Below are positions 42,030 through 51,469 of a DNA stretch of 64,000 nt, piece by piece. Positions within the stretch are counted from its first letter, which is position 1. The number at the start of each line of letters is the position of its first letter. The DNA comes from Streptomyces sp. HmicA12 (GTDB lineage Bacteria; Actinomycetota; Actinomycetes; Streptomycetales; Streptomycetaceae). The stretch covers positions 186,001 through 250,000 of the forward strand of contig NZ_KB891851.1 of NCBI RefSeq assembly GCF_000373565.1. Direction: 5' to 3'. Under the pieces are notes generated by a model that worked only from the letters and a program-made list of their open reading frames with translations, searched no databases and was not told the origin of the DNA. Both the position numbers and the translations under genes were made by a program.

Positions 42030-43100
42030 ATGAACACATCCGAACAGCCCACCCGCAGGGGCATGTTGCGGAGCGCCGCGGCCACCGGTGCGCTCGTCGC
42101 CCTTCCCGGAACCGCGTCGCAGGCCGCGGCGGTGGACCGGGTTCGGGGCTACCGCAACCCGCTCGTCGAGCAGCGCGCCGACCCGCACATCCACCGGCAC
42201 TCCGACGGTCACTACTACTTCACGGCCACCGTCCCCGAGTACGACCGGATCATCCTGCGCCGCTCCCGCACCCTCCAAGGGCTGTCCGGCGCCGACGAGT
42301 CCGTCATCTGGAGGAAGCACGCCACCGGGGACATGGGCGCGCACATCTGGGCGCCGGAGATCCACCACATCGACGGCGCGTGGTACGTCTACTTCGCCGC
42401 CGCGCCCGCCGAGAGCGTCTGGGACATCAGGATCTGGGTCCTGGAGAACACCAACCCCGATCCCTTCAAGGGCAGGTGGGAGGAGAAGGGGCAGATCAGG
42501 ACCGCCTGGGAGACCTTCTCGCTCGACGCCACCACCTTCACCCACCGGGGCGAGCGCTACCTCGCCTGGGCGCAGCACGAGCCCGACGTCGACAACAACA
42601 CCGCCGTCTGGCTGTCGAAGATGGCGAATCCCTGGACCCTGGCGGGCCCTCAAGTCCGGCTCACCACACCCGAGTACGACTGGGAGTGCGTCGGCTACAA
42701 GGTCAACGAAGGGCCCTCGTTCCTCGCCCGCGGCGACCGCGTCTTCCTCTCCTACTCGGCCGGCGCCACCGACTTCCACTACTGCCTCGGCCTGCTCACC
42801 GCCGACGCCGGCGCCGACCTGATGGACCCGGCCTCCTGGACCAAGTCCCCGGAGCCCGTCTTCACCAGCAACGACAGCACCCGGCAGTACGGCCCGGGAC
42901 ACAACTCGTTCACCGTCGCCGAGGACGGCCGCACCGACGTCCTCGTCTACCACGCCCGCCCGTACAAGGAGATCGAGGGCGACCCGCTGGACGACCCCAA
43001 CCGGCACACCCGCATCCAGAAGCTCGGATGGCGCGGCGACGGCACCCCGCACTTCGGCATCCCCGTCGCCGACGCGCCCACCCCGAAGGAGAGCGCCTGA
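42030..43100 (+). CDS. Secreted GH43 glycosidase (arabinosidase/xylosidase type)
   Basis: 356 residues from ATG 42030, with AAGGGGAG upstream. A twin-arginine-like signal (TRRGMLRSAAATGALVAL) ends near residue 35. The five-bladed propeller starts with NPLVEQRADPHIHRHSDGHYYF, carrying the catalytic base Asp. MGAHIWAPEIHHIDGAWYVYF marks the pKa-modulating Asp region, and YKVNEGPSFLARGDRVFLSYS contains the general-acid Glu. This matches GH43 alpha-L-arabinofuranosidases. It is co-transcribed with the second GH43 gene one nt downstream and probably trims arabinan side chains of pectin. Confidence 0.9.
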   Translation: MNTSEQPTRRGMLRSAAATGALVALPGTASQAAAVDRVRGYRNPLVEQRADPHIHRHSDGHYYFTATVPEYDRIILRRSRTLQGLSGADESVIWRKHATGDMGAHIWAPEIHHIDGAWYVYFAAAPAESVWDIRIWVLENTNPDPFKGRWEEKGQIRTAWETFSLDATTFTHRGERYLAWAQHEPDVDNNTAVWLSKMANPWTLAGPQVRLTTPEYDWECVGYKVNEGPSFLARGDRVFLSYSAGATDFHYCLGLLTADAGADLMDPASWTKSPEPVFTSNDSTRQYGPGHNSFTVAEDGRTDVLVYHARPYKEIEGDPLDDPNRHTRIQKLGWRGDGTPHFGIPVADAPTPKESA

Positions 43101-43101
43101 C

Positions 43102-44520
43102 ATGACATCCCTGAGACGTGCCTGTGCGGCCCTGCTCGCCCTGGGCTGCGCCCTCGCCGCCGCCCTGCTGACCGCGGCCCCCGCCCAGGCCGCACCCCAG
43201 ACCATCGCCAACGGCACCCAGTTCACGACGAGTTCGGGCGAGGCGCTGCACGCGCACGGCGGCGGCGTCATCAAGGTCGGCTCCTACTACTACTGGTTCG
43301 GCGAGCACCGGGCCGACGACAACACCTTCCAGTACGTCGACGCGTACCGCTCCACCGACCTGAAGAACTGGGAGTTCCGCAACCACGTCCTGACCCGGTC
43401 CAGCGCGAGCGAGCTCGCCTCCGCGAACATCGAACGCCCGAAGGTCATGTACAACGCGGCCACCGGCAAGTTCGTGATGTGGATGCACAAGGAAGGCAGC
43501 AGCGACTACAGCGAGGCCCGCGCCGCAGTCGCCGTCTCCGACACCGTCGACGGGAACTACACCTACCGGGGCAGCTTCCGCCCGCTCGGCCAGCACATGT
43601 CCCGCGACATCACCGTCTTCACGGACACCGACGGCACCGGCTACATGGTCTCGGCCGCCAACGAGAACTACGACCTGCACATCTACCGGCTCACCGCCGA
43701 CTACACCGCCATCGACAGCCTCGTCGCCAACCCCTGGCCCGGCGGCCACCGCGAGGCCCCCGCCCTCTTCAAGCGCGGCAGCGTCTACTTCATGCTCACC
43801 TCCGGCGCGACCGGCTGGAGCCCGAACCAGCAGCAGTACGCCACCGCCACCTCCCTCGCGGGCCCGTGGAGTGCCATGAAGAACATCGGCGACTCGACCG
43901 CGTACGGCTCACAGACCGCCTACGTCCTCCCCGTCCAGGGAAGCGCGGGTACCGGCTACCTCTATATGGGCGACCGCTGGGGCAACTCCTTCGGCACCGA
44001 CGTCAACGGCTCGCGCTACGTGTGGCTGCCGCTGACGTTCTCGAACTCCACCACCATGAGCATGAGCTGGTCCCCGGAGATCGGTGTCGACACGGCCGCC
44101 GGAACCGTCACGGGCACCAGCGCCACGTACAACACGCTCATCGCCCGGCACAGCGCCAAATGCGTCGACGTCCCGAACCAGTCCCTCCTCACCGGTGTCG
44201 CCGTCACCCAGTACACCTGCAACGGCGGCGGCAACCAGAAGTTCTGGTTCAAGGACCTGGGCGGCGGCTACTCCGCACTGGTCGGCCGGGCCGGCTCCCT
44301 GTGCCTGACGGAGAACGCCACGAACGTCACCCAGGAGACCTGCACCGGCGCTACCGACCAGCAGTGGACCGCCACCTCGTCCGGCGGCTACTGGACCCTG
44401 AAGGCCCGCACCACCGGCGAGTGCCTCGATGTGAACGGGGCGTCCGCCGACAACTCCGCCGCGATCATCACGTACAGCTGCAGCGGGGCCACTAACCAGC
44501 AGTGGACGCGCGGCAGTTGA
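43102..44520 (+). CDS. Secreted GH43 galactanase-type enzyme with C-terminal ricin-type CBM13
   Basis: 472 residues. A Sec signal peptide (residues 1-31, ending APAQA) is followed by a GH43 propeller (about 35-335), with HAHGGGVIKVGSYYYWFGEH, ANIERPKVMYN and GHREAPALFKRGSVYFMLTSG as in the exo-beta-1,3-galactanase subfamily. A ricin B-type lectin domain (about 345-471) with repeated QKFWF/QQW blocks forms the carbohydrate-binding module. It would attack arabinogalactan side chains outside the cell. Its 3' end overlaps the convergent permease gene by 29 nt. Confidence 0.92.
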   Translation: MTSLRRACAALLALGCALAAALLTAAPAQAAPQTIANGTQFTTSSGEALHAHGGGVIKVGSYYYWFGEHRADDNTFQYVDAYRSTDLKNWEFRNHVLTRSSASELASANIERPKVMYNAATGKFVMWMHKEGSSDYSEARAAVAVSDTVDGNYTYRGSFRPLGQHMSRDITVFTDTDGTGYMVSAANENYDLHIYRLTADYTAIDSLVANPWPGGHREAPALFKRGSVYFMLTSGATGWSPNQQQYATATSLAGPWSAMKNIGDSTAYGSQTAYVLPVQGSAGTGYLYMGDRWGNSFGTDVNGSRYVWLPLTFSNSTTMSMSWSPEIGVDTAAGTVTGTSATYNTLIARHSAKCVDVPNQSLLTGVAVTQYTCNGGGNQKFWFKDLGGGYSALVGRAGSLCLTENATNVTQETCTGATDQQWTATSSGGYWTLKARTTGECLDVNGASADNSAAIITYSCSGATNQQWTRGS

Positions 44521-45871
44521 CGTCTTCCTCCGCCGCCCCGCCGTCGTCGTCGGGAGCCAGCTCCGGCGTGGGGCGGCGGAACCCGCGCGTGAGCCACAGC
44601 AGCCAGCAGAATCCGGCGGCGAGCCAGCAGCCGCCGATGGTCAGCGCGACCCCGCTGAGCCGCGTCATCAGATACACGGTGACGCAGGCGCCGAGCGCCG
44701 GTACGACCACGTACCCGAGCGCCCCGACACCCGCGCCGCCGCGCCCATACCGCACGTAGAAGACGATCACGCCCACATTGACGACGGTGAAGCCGAGGAA
44801 CGCCCCGAAGTTGATGAACGACGTCGCCGTCGCCACCGAGATGTTCAGGCCCACCAGGCACATGGCGCCCGTCAGGAGCAGGCACAGGACGGGTGTCCCG
44901 GTGCGCGGGTGCAGCACGCCGAAGACGCGGCGCGGCAGCACCCCGTCCCTGCCCATGATGAACATGAGCCGGCTGGAGCTGAGCTGCACGGCGAGCCCCG
45001 ACGCGAAGCCGCCGACGATGCCGGCGAGGTTCGTCCAGTCGGCGAACGTCTGCCCGCCGACCTCGACGGACATCGCGTACGCGGCGATCTCCGGATCCGC
45101 GAACCGCCCTCCGGGATGCACCAGTTGCATGACGTAGGCGACCGCCGCGAAGAGCAGCCCGCCGATGGCGACGACGAGGATCACGGCACGCGGGATGGTG
45201 CGTTCGGCGTCCCGGGTCTCCTCGGAGAGCGTCGTCACCGCGTCGAAGCCGAGATACGAGTACGCGGCGACGGCGGCGGCGATCGATATGCCGTTGAGGC
45301 TGCTGCCGTCGTTCCACAGCGGCGCGGTGTACGACGCCGGGGCGTGCCCGCCGAGATGGACGACGCAGTAGGCGACGAACAGGAGCACCAGGAACACCGC
45401 GATGGAGGTGAGGAATTTGTTCACGCGGTCGGTGAGGGCGAGACCGACGATGTTGATGAGTGTCGTCAGCCCTGCGTTCAGCAGCATCCAGGCCCACACC
45501 GGCACCGACGGGAACTGGGCGTTCAGATACACCGACTGCACCAGCCAGGCGACCATCGGCAGGAAGAGATAGTCGAGCAGCACCGCCCAGCCGACCAGGA
45601 ATCCGGCCGGGGCGCCGATCAGCTTGCGTGTGTAGAAGTACGCAGAGCCGGAGACCGGATAGTGGCGGGCCATCTTCGCGTAGCTCAGAGCGGTCAGGAA
45701 CATCGCGCACGTCGCCACCAGGAACGCCGTGGGCGCCGTGCCCGCGCTGGCCGCCGCGATCACTCCGAAGACCACCATGACCAGGCTGGGCGCCATGTAG
45801 GCGAGCCCGAAGGTGACCACCGACGCGAGCGAGAGCCGTCCGGTGAGCTCGGCCGGCCGTTCGCCCGTCAC
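44492..45871 (-). CDS. APC family amino acid permease
   Basis: 459 residues with 12 predicted membrane helices. TFGLAYMAPSLVMVVFGVIAAASAG is the unwound helix 1 typical of amino acid-polyamine-organocation carriers, and SYLGFDAVTTLSEETRDAERTIPRAV is the family's helix 6-7 loop motif. It imports an amino acid or amine. Its ATG overlaps the upstream nitrilase stop by 4 nt, so the pair forms one operon: uptake of a substrate that the hydrolase modifies, or vice versa. The final ~30 residues are acidic. Confidence 0.9.
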   Translation of the reverse strand: MTGERPAELTGRLSLASVVTFGLAYMAPSLVMVVFGVIAAASAGTAPTAFLVATCAMFLTALSYAKMARHYPVSGSAYFYTRKLIGAPAGFLVGWAVLLDYLFLPMVAWLVQSVYLNAQFPSVPVWAWMLLNAGLTTLINIVGLALTDRVNKFLTSIAVFLVLLFVAYCVVHLGGHAPASYTAPLWNDGSSLNGISIAAAVAAYSYLGFDAVTTLSEETRDAERTIPRAVILVVAIGGLLFAAVAYVMQLVHPGGRFADPEIAAYAMSVEVGGQTFADWTNLAGIVGGFASGLAVQLSSSRLMFIMGRDGVLPRRVFGVLHPRTGTPVLCLLLTGAMCLVGLNISVATATSFINFGAFLGFTVVNVGVIVFYVRYGRGGAGVGALGYVVVPALGACVTVYLMTRLSGVALTIGGCWLAAGFCWLLWLTRGFRRPTPELAPDDDGGAAEEDVNCRASTAG

Positions 45872-46785
45872 GACGCCGCGCCGGAGGCGGGACCGGCCGG
45901 ACGCAGGCCCTCAGGGGTCTGCGGCGGCGTCGTGGGACGCCAGGTCGCCGGATCGATCCGGCCGTTGTAGAGCGGCAGTTCCAGCGGGCGGTCGCCGTCG
46001 GTGAAGTGGTTCCACGGCCAGGAATCGCCGCACGTGCCGAACTTCCGCGCCGCCGACACCCGGTCGAAGTCCACCACGCTGCTCAGCGTCGTCGACTCCA
46101 TGCCCGGCGCGGAGACCTGGATCTGCCCCTCCGGGTCGATGAGCAGACTGTGCCCCTGCGCGGTGGGCGACGCCCCGTTCACGCTCGCCACCCACACCTG
46201 GTTGACGATCGCGTTGGCCTGGTTGACCGGGATCTCCTGGGCCCGGCCCGCCGTCGGCGTCTGGACGACATTCACGATCAACTCGGCTCCCAGCCACGCC
46301 AGATGGCGGGACACCTCAGGGAACCAGCTGTCGTAACAGATCGACAGGCCCACCCTGCCGTACCCCGGCATGTCGAAGACGACGAACTCGCGGCCCGCGC
46401 AGACGGGTTCGAAGGGGCGCCACGTGAAGATCTTGCGGTAGCGCGCGACCAGCTCGCCGTCCGGGCCGTAGACCACGGCCGTGTTGTACACATCGCCGGT
46501 CTCCGTGTCCCGCTCCAGGACCGTCCCCGGGATCAGCCAGATTCCCAGCTCCCGCGCGAGGCCGCTGAGCACCGTGCCGCGCGGGCCGTCCAGCGGCTCG
46601 GCGTGGGTGTCGTACATCTCCTGCTCCGAGAGCGACTCCGCGCCCACCGAGTACAGGTGAGCCTCGGGGTAGACGACGAGCCGCGCCGCGTTGGGGGACT
46701 TCATCAGCAGGCGCAGGCCCGCGGCGAACTGCTCCAGGGTCTGGGCGCGTTCCTGGACGAGGGCCAGGCGCAGATGCCGGCTCAT
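45868..46785 (-). CDS. Carbon-nitrogen hydrolase (nitrilase superfamily amidase)
   Basis: About 305 residues from ATG 46785. The catalytic triad is visible: Glu in VVYPEAHLYS, Lys in RYRKIFTWRPFEP, and Cys in GLSICYDSWFPEVSRHL. The sequence belongs to the aliphatic amidase/N-carbamoylase-like branch of omega-amidases rather than nitriles proper. It heads an operon with the APC permease, so it probably hydrolyses an imported amide or carbamoyl amino acid. A TetR gene is divergently encoded 166 nt away. Confidence 0.9.
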   Translation of the reverse strand: MSRHLRLALVQERAQTLEQFAAGLRLLMKSPNAARLVVYPEAHLYSVGAESLSEQEMYDTHAEPLDGPRGTVLSGLARELGIWLIPGTVLERDTETGDVYNTAVVYGPDGELVARYRKIFTWRPFEPVCAGREFVVFDMPGYGRVGLSICYDSWFPEVSRHLAWLGAELIVNVVQTPTAGRAQEIPVNQANAIVNQVWVASVNGASPTAQGHSLLIDPEGQIQVSAPGMESTTLSSVVDFDRVSAARKFGTCGDSWPWNHFTDGDRPLELPLYNGRIDPATWRPTTPPQTPEGLRPAGPASGAAS

Positions 46786-46841
46786 GGGGCTCCTGTGGGT
46801 GAGGTCGGATCGGGTGACGCGGGACACGGAACCCGATGCGA

Positions 46842-46877
46842 AACACTGTTGTCAACGGTGTTGTCATTTTTGTTGTC
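46842..46877. promoter_or_regulatory. Candidate TetR operator with phased TGTTGTC repeats
   Basis: AACACTGTTG (46842-46851) and CAACGGTGTT (46853-46862) form an inverted repeat with one mismatch around a single central T. Three TGTTGTC copies start at 46847, 46859 and 46871, exactly 12 nt apart. The site lies between the divergent nitrilase and TetR genes, the expected place for an autoregulated TetR operator. Confidence 0.5.
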
Positions 46878-46951
46878 CCTGCCGTTGATGCCCGCTGGTA
46901 ACGGTCGGAGGCCGTTGCTAGGGTCGTCGGCCGACGCACCCGAGGAGATCC

Positions 46952-47647
46952 ATGACCAAGAAGACGGCCGGCACGGCCCGGGAGCGCAGAACCCTGCGCC
47001 AGGAGGCAGCCGTCGCCGCCGCGTTCCGGCTCGCCGAGCGCGACGGGGCCGCGGGCCTGACCATGCGCAGGCTCGGCCAGGAGCTCGACGTCGACGCGAC
47101 CGTCCTCTACCGCCTCTTCCGCGACAAGGACGAACTGCTGCTCGCCGTCTGCGAGCGCACCATCGAGCTCTCCCTGGAGCAGATGCAGCAGATGGAGCGG
47201 ACGCCCGAGGAGGAGGCCTGGCAGGACACGCTGCGCCGGTTCGCCGCGTCGACCTGGCAGATCCAGACCCGCTACCCGGCGATCACCGCGCTGACCTTCG
47301 CCCGCACCACCGGCGGGCCCGCCGAGCAGCGGATGGTGGAACTGCTGCTCGCCGCCTTCGCCCGCTCGGGCGCCGAGCCGGAGCGGGCGGTGCTGCTGTA
47401 CCGGACGTTCGTGGACACGGCCCTCGGCCTGTGCGCCCACGCGGCCACGCTGGACCAGCTCGGCCCCGCGGTGCAGGAGAAGGACGCCACGACGTGGACC
47501 CGGATCTACGCGCGGCAGTCCGAGGCGGACTACCCGGTGACCCGGGCCCATGTCGAGGCGCTCGCCGCCGTCGATCCGAAGGCGCTCTACGACACGGCGG
47601 TCGAGGCGCTGATCGCGGCGACGGAACGGGCCGTCGCGGCCGGCTAG
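46952..47647 (+). CDS. TetR family regulator
   Basis: 231 residues, with GAGGAGATCC before the ATG. The N-terminal HTH is AERDGAAGLTMRRLGQELDVDATVLYRLFRDKDELLLAVCE (about 30-70), including the conserved LYRLFRDKDEL recognition helix. The C-terminal ligand domain (about 85-230) is helical. It is divergent from the nitrilase/APC permease operon and probably represses it and itself through the palindrome in the gap. The inducer is likely the transported compound. Confidence 0.92.
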   Translation: MTKKTAGTARERRTLRQEAAVAAAFRLAERDGAAGLTMRRLGQELDVDATVLYRLFRDKDELLLAVCERTIELSLEQMQQMERTPEEEAWQDTLRRFAASTWQIQTRYPAITALTFARTTGGPAEQRMVELLLAAFARSGAEPERAVLLYRTFVDTALGLCAHAATLDQLGPAVQEKDATTWTRIYARQSEADYPVTRAHVEALAAVDPKALYDTAVEALIAATERAVAAG

Positions 47648-47912
47648 GTTCCGGCCGGTTCACAGGGCGCGGGGCGGCTGACGTCCGGCGGGCACCGGTC
47701 GCCGGAAAGTCGCCGGGAAAGGGGTCTCCGGAAAAGGTTGTACGAGGTCAGGCTGCCGTTTGGCAGAGAATCCGTCACGTCTGGCTCACGCTTGCCCGCC
47801 AGACATGCGCACCGGTCGAACATGCGTCCTGCCGATTTAGTCTGAGGTGGCCTCCCGCGGCACATGCGTGTGCTGATGCCTCAGTTGTGACGCCTGAAAG
47901 ATCGGACCTGTA

Positions 47913-49625
47913 ATGGCGACGCCCAGACCCCTCTTGTCCCGCTTGCGCCGAGAGACCCGGCGCGGGCCCGCACCCGAGGTGGTCACGGTGGACCGGCGTG
48001 GCGAGCTGCTGGCGGGGGACCCGGCACTGGGCGAGGTGACGGCCGACGGGCGCACCTGGGTGGGGCGCCGGGTGAGCGGCCTGGAGGACGGGCGGGCGGC
48101 CGAGCGCAACCTCGGCCTGGTCACGGCCGCCCTCGAGCACGCGGGCGTCGAGTACTTCATGGTGCCCGGGCGCTCCGTGCAGCGGTACGTCGTCGGGGTC
48201 AGGCTGACCGACCGCAAGGCGCTGCTGGGCGCGCTGCGTGAGCTGTACGCGGGAACGGCGCTCTACGCGGCGGAGCCGGTGTCGGACATCTGGCCCGCCA
48301 CCGCCGCCCTGTACGCCGAGGGTGCCCTGCCCGTCGAGCTCAAGCGACGCCCGGTCATCCGGTTCGGCGAGATCCTCCTCGGCCCGGCAGGACAGGTGCT
48401 GGCCGGCCTGGTCAGGGGCTGCGACGTGGAGTTCTGGCGCGACGGCGGCCCGCTCGTGGAGCAGCGCGAGGAGGGCGACGCCCGGGCCGCCGAGATCCTC
48501 GGTGGCCTGCGCTTCCAGGCGCCGCCCGCCCTCCTGGACGGCGCGCTGGTGGGCCCCCGTCCCAACGCGGTCTCCGACGTCGTACCGGCCGAGGCCCGGA
48601 CGCCCGCGACCCGCACGATCGGGGGCACGGCCCACCCCACCTTCGCCGATTTCACCGTGCCCGGCATCGACGAGGTCACCTTCCCCCTGGACGCCGTCTA
48701 CACGTGGGTGGACGGCGACGACCCCGTGCTGGCCGCCAAGCGCGAGGCCCACCGCACCGGCCGGGCGCCGGACGCGCGGTCCCGGGAGGCGGGCGCCTCC
48801 CGCTACACCAGCCACGACGAGCTCAAGTACTCCCTGCGCTCGCTGGACATGTACGCCCCGTTCCTGCGGAACATCTACATCGTCACCGACGGGCAGACCC
48901 CGTCGTGGCTGGACATCACGGCCCCCGGCATCCGGGTGGTCGACCACAAGGAGATATTCCGGGACCCGGACGCGCTTCCCGTCTTCAACTCCCATGCCAT
49001 CGGTACCCAGTTGCACCACATCGACGGCCTGGCCGAGCACTACCTGTACTTCAACGACGACGTCTTCCTCGGCCGTCCGGTGACCCCGGGGCACTTCTTC
49101 CACGGCAACGGCATCGCCAAGGTGCCCTTCTCGCCCTCCCAGCTCGGTCTCGGGGCACCGCACGCCGACGAGGCGGCCCCCAACTCGGCGGGCAAGAACG
49201 TCCGGCGCCTGCTGCGCGAGGACCACGGGCGCATGACGGTGAACAAGTTCGCGCACACCCCGCACCCTCAGATCCGCGCCGTGATGCGGGAGATCGAGGA
49301 GCGCTACGCGGCGGACGTGGACCGCACCAGCCGGTCCCGGTTCCGCGCTCCGACCGACATCGCCATGGGCGCCTCCTTCCACCACCACCAGGCGTTTCTC
49401 ACCGGTCGCGCGGTGCCCGGGACGTACAAGACGCGCTATGTGGACGTGGCCCGGGGCGACGCCGACGAGCGGCTCGCCGAGCTCCTGACGAACCGCCGGT
49501 TCGACTTCTTCTGCCTCAACGACGTCAACAGCCCCGCCGAGCAGCAGGAGGAGATCCACCGGAAGATCCACGCCTTCCTGGAGGGCTACTTCCCCTTCCC
49601 CAGCCGCTTCGAGCGCGACGCCTAG
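47913..49625 (+). CDS. Stealth family sugar-phosphate transferase (capsule-type)
   Basis: 570 residues. The Stealth conserved regions appear in order: CR1 DAVYTWVDGDDPV (about 265), CR2 SRYTSHDELKYSLRSLDMYAP with NIYIVTDGQTPSWLD (about 295-340), CR3 around HHIDGLAEHYLYFNDDVFLG (about 370-390), and CR4 near the C-terminus with FFCLNDVNSPAEQQEEIHRKIHAFLEGYFP. The family includes GlcNAc-1-phosphotransferases and bacterial capsule hexose-1-phosphate transferases. The N-terminal ~230 residues are a variable domain. No capsule operon is adjacent, so it stands alone, convergent with the PL4-type lyase (4-nt overlap). Confidence 0.9.
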   Translation: MATPRPLLSRLRRETRRGPAPEVVTVDRRGELLAGDPALGEVTADGRTWVGRRVSGLEDGRAAERNLGLVTAALEHAGVEYFMVPGRSVQRYVVGVRLTDRKALLGALRELYAGTALYAAEPVSDIWPATAALYAEGALPVELKRRPVIRFGEILLGPAGQVLAGLVRGCDVEFWRDGGPLVEQREEGDARAAEILGGLRFQAPPALLDGALVGPRPNAVSDVVPAEARTPATRTIGGTAHPTFADFTVPGIDEVTFPLDAVYTWVDGDDPVLAAKREAHRTGRAPDARSREAGASRYTSHDELKYSLRSLDMYAPFLRNIYIVTDGQTPSWLDITAPGIRVVDHKEIFRDPDALPVFNSHAIGTQLHHIDGLAEHYLYFNDDVFLGRPVTPGHFFHGNGIAKVPFSPSQLGLGAPHADEAAPNSAGKNVRRLLREDHGRMTVNKFAHTPHPQIRAVMREIEERYAADVDRTSRSRFRAPTDIAMGASFHHHQAFLTGRAVPGTYKTRYVDVARGDADERLAELLTNRRFDFFCLNDVNSPAEQQEEIHRKIHAFLEGYFPFPSRFERDA

Positions 49626-51319
49626 ACGAGCAGGTCGATCGCGTCCACCGCCGTGCCCGCGCTGAGATACGACGTCGTGCCCGAGCCGCTCACCACGTAG
49701 ATCTTCAGCGTGTTGTACGCGCCGGTGTCCGTCAGCCAGGCGGACGCCGGCACGGAGTACGTGAACGTGTGGTTGTTGCCGCGGTACGAACCGTTCGTCA
49801 GGGAGCGGGTGGCCGGCTGCGTGGGTGGTGACGGGATCGCCGACGTCCAGGCGTCGTTCACGACGACCTGCGGCCGCCCGTTCGCGTACGCCGTCGTCAC
49901 ACCGATGCGCAGGGTGTGCGCGGCGGCGGCCTGCGCGGCGGTCAGCTTGAAGTAGACGGTGAGGCCGCTGTTGACGTCCTTCCAGAGGTAGCAGGGGAAG
50001 GCCGAGGTCTCGGTGCCGCTGCCGATGACGACGTTGCCGGTCCAGGACGCGGCGCGGACGTCGGAGGGATGCGCGTACGTCATCAGGTCCGCGTTCTTGA
50101 AGCCGCCCGGGGTCCCGTTCCAGTCGTTGACGCGCCAGATCGCGGGGGCGTTGGACGGGTCGTTCGAGGACGGGATCGCGAGCGAGTTGAGCGTCGTGGT
50201 CGCGCCCGCGGTGACCGTCACCGACTGCGTGGTGACGGCGAGTTCGCCCTTGAAGACGGTGAGCGTGTACGTGCCGGGGAGAACCTTCGCGATCGAGAAG
50301 TAGCCGTCCGAGGCGCGGGCCGAACCCCAGTACTGGGCAGCCGAGTTGGCGAGCCCGACCGTGTACGCGTACGACGTGTCGCGGCCCGTGATGCCGACGC
50401 CCGCGACCCGGCCGCGGCCGCTCGCGGCGACGTAGCCGGACAGGCCGAGCGAGTCCGCCCAGGACGTGTCGAGGTTCGCGGAGTGGAGCGCGGAGGACGG
50501 GGCGCCGCCGTCGGTGAGGGCGATGACGTACGGACCCTGCAGGCCGAAGCGTTCGCTCTCCGTCTGGTTCTGGCCGTAGTACAGGATCTCGTACAACCCG
50601 CCGCCGTCCGCGCTCTGGTGGCGCAGGAGCGAGCGGTAGAACGGGCCGCCGGACGCCTTCTCGTGGTTCGAGCGGACCATGTACAGGCCCACGCTGCCCG
50701 TCGTCCAGCCGATGTAGTCGTAGTCGATGACGCGCAGCTTCGAGAAGTGCTTCGATCTGGTCTGGCCGTCCGCCTTCGCGAACACGTCGGACGCCTCGAT
50801 CGTCGTCGGCGCGTACGTGTACGAGTCCGGCTCGTCGTTGAGGAACAGACCCGCCTTGACACGCAGGATGTAGCGCGTGGCGCTGACCGAGGTGTCGGCC
50901 TTGTTGGTCCAGACGTAGACGTTGTTCTCGCCGCTGCGGGCCGCGTAGTACAGCTTCAGCGTGCCGTACGCGACCGAGATCAGGATCGTCGAACCGGACT
51001 GCTCGATCGACACGGTGGACGTGCCGAGCCCGGACTCGATGTGCGAGTTCTTGCCGCCGTAGCCCTGGTACTCGGTGCCCTTGTAGACGAGCGAGGTCAG
51101 GTCGCCGTTGGTCTTGCTGACCTTGAGGACGAGGTTCGCGCCGGTGTCGACGACGTAGTTCGAGCCGTCGTCGCTGTAGCCGAACGACGCGGCGGCCGCC
51201 TTCGGTGACAGCGGTCCCGCCAGGGCGGCGACCGCGGCGGTGGCGGCCGTTCCGGCGAGCACGGAACGGCGGGCGACGGAATGGCGGGCGACGGAGCGGT
51301 GGAGAGAGTTTTCGGGCAT
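49622..51319 (-). CDS. Secreted rhamnogalacturonan lyase (PL4 type)
   Basis: 565 residues. A twin-arginine-type signal (ARRSVLAGTAATAAVAALAG) precedes the N-terminal beta-sandwich super-domain (about 45-300). TRSKHFSKLRVIDYDYIGW and YMVRSNHEKASGGPFYRSLLRHQ supply the Lys and His expected for PL4 catalysis. A fibronectin-like middle domain with GTYTLTVFKGELAV (about 320-380) and a C-terminal carbohydrate-binding beta-sandwich (about 395-565) complete the three-domain PL4 architecture. It cleaves rhamnogalacturonan I backbones by beta-elimination. It is divergent from an acetylesterase that would remove blocking acetyl groups. Confidence 0.9.
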   Translation of the reverse strand: MPENSLHRSVARHSVARRSVLAGTAATAAVAALAGPLSPKAAAASFGYSDDGSNYVVDTGANLVLKVSKTNGDLTSLVYKGTEYQGYGGKNSHIESGLGTSTVSIEQSGSTILISVAYGTLKLYYAARSGENNVYVWTNKADTSVSATRYILRVKAGLFLNDEPDSYTYAPTTIEASDVFAKADGQTRSKHFSKLRVIDYDYIGWTTGSVGLYMVRSNHEKASGGPFYRSLLRHQSADGGGLYEILYYGQNQTESERFGLQGPYVIALTDGGAPSSALHSANLDTSWADSLGLSGYVAASGRGRVAGVGITGRDTSYAYTVGLANSAAQYWGSARASDGYFSIAKVLPGTYTLTVFKGELAVTTQSVTVTAGATTTLNSLAIPSSNDPSNAPAIWRVNDWNGTPGGFKNADLMTYAHPSDVRAASWTGNVVIGSGTETSAFPCYLWKDVNSGLTVYFKLTAAQAAAAHTLRIGVTTAYANGRPQVVVNDAWTSAIPSPPTQPATRSLTNGSYRGNNHTFTYSVPASAWLTDTGAYNTLKIYVVSGSGTTSYLSAGTAVDAIDLLV

Positions 51320-51385
51320 GGCGATGCCCTCCTGAGGGTGGGGTGGGAGGTGCGGGTGATTCGGCAGCGTGACAGTCGAACGGCG

Positions 51386-51469
51386 TTCGCGAAAGCCCTT
51401 GCGGCGAAAGCGACTTGAGATTTCCGCCCGTTTCTTTGAATCGTTGCAAGAAGACTAGAAAGCGCTTGC
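51386..51469. promoter_or_regulatory. Candidate LacI-type operators between pectin genes
   Basis: Within the 211-nt divergent gap, GAAAGCGCTTGC (51458-51469) is nearly the GAAAGCGCTTTC palindrome typical of LacI/GalR-family operators. GCGAAAGC half-sites recur at 51389-51396 and 51404-51411, and TTCGCGAA (51386-51393) is a perfect palindrome. They lie between the lyase and acetylesterase starts, so one sugar-responsive repressor could control both. Confidence 0.5.
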
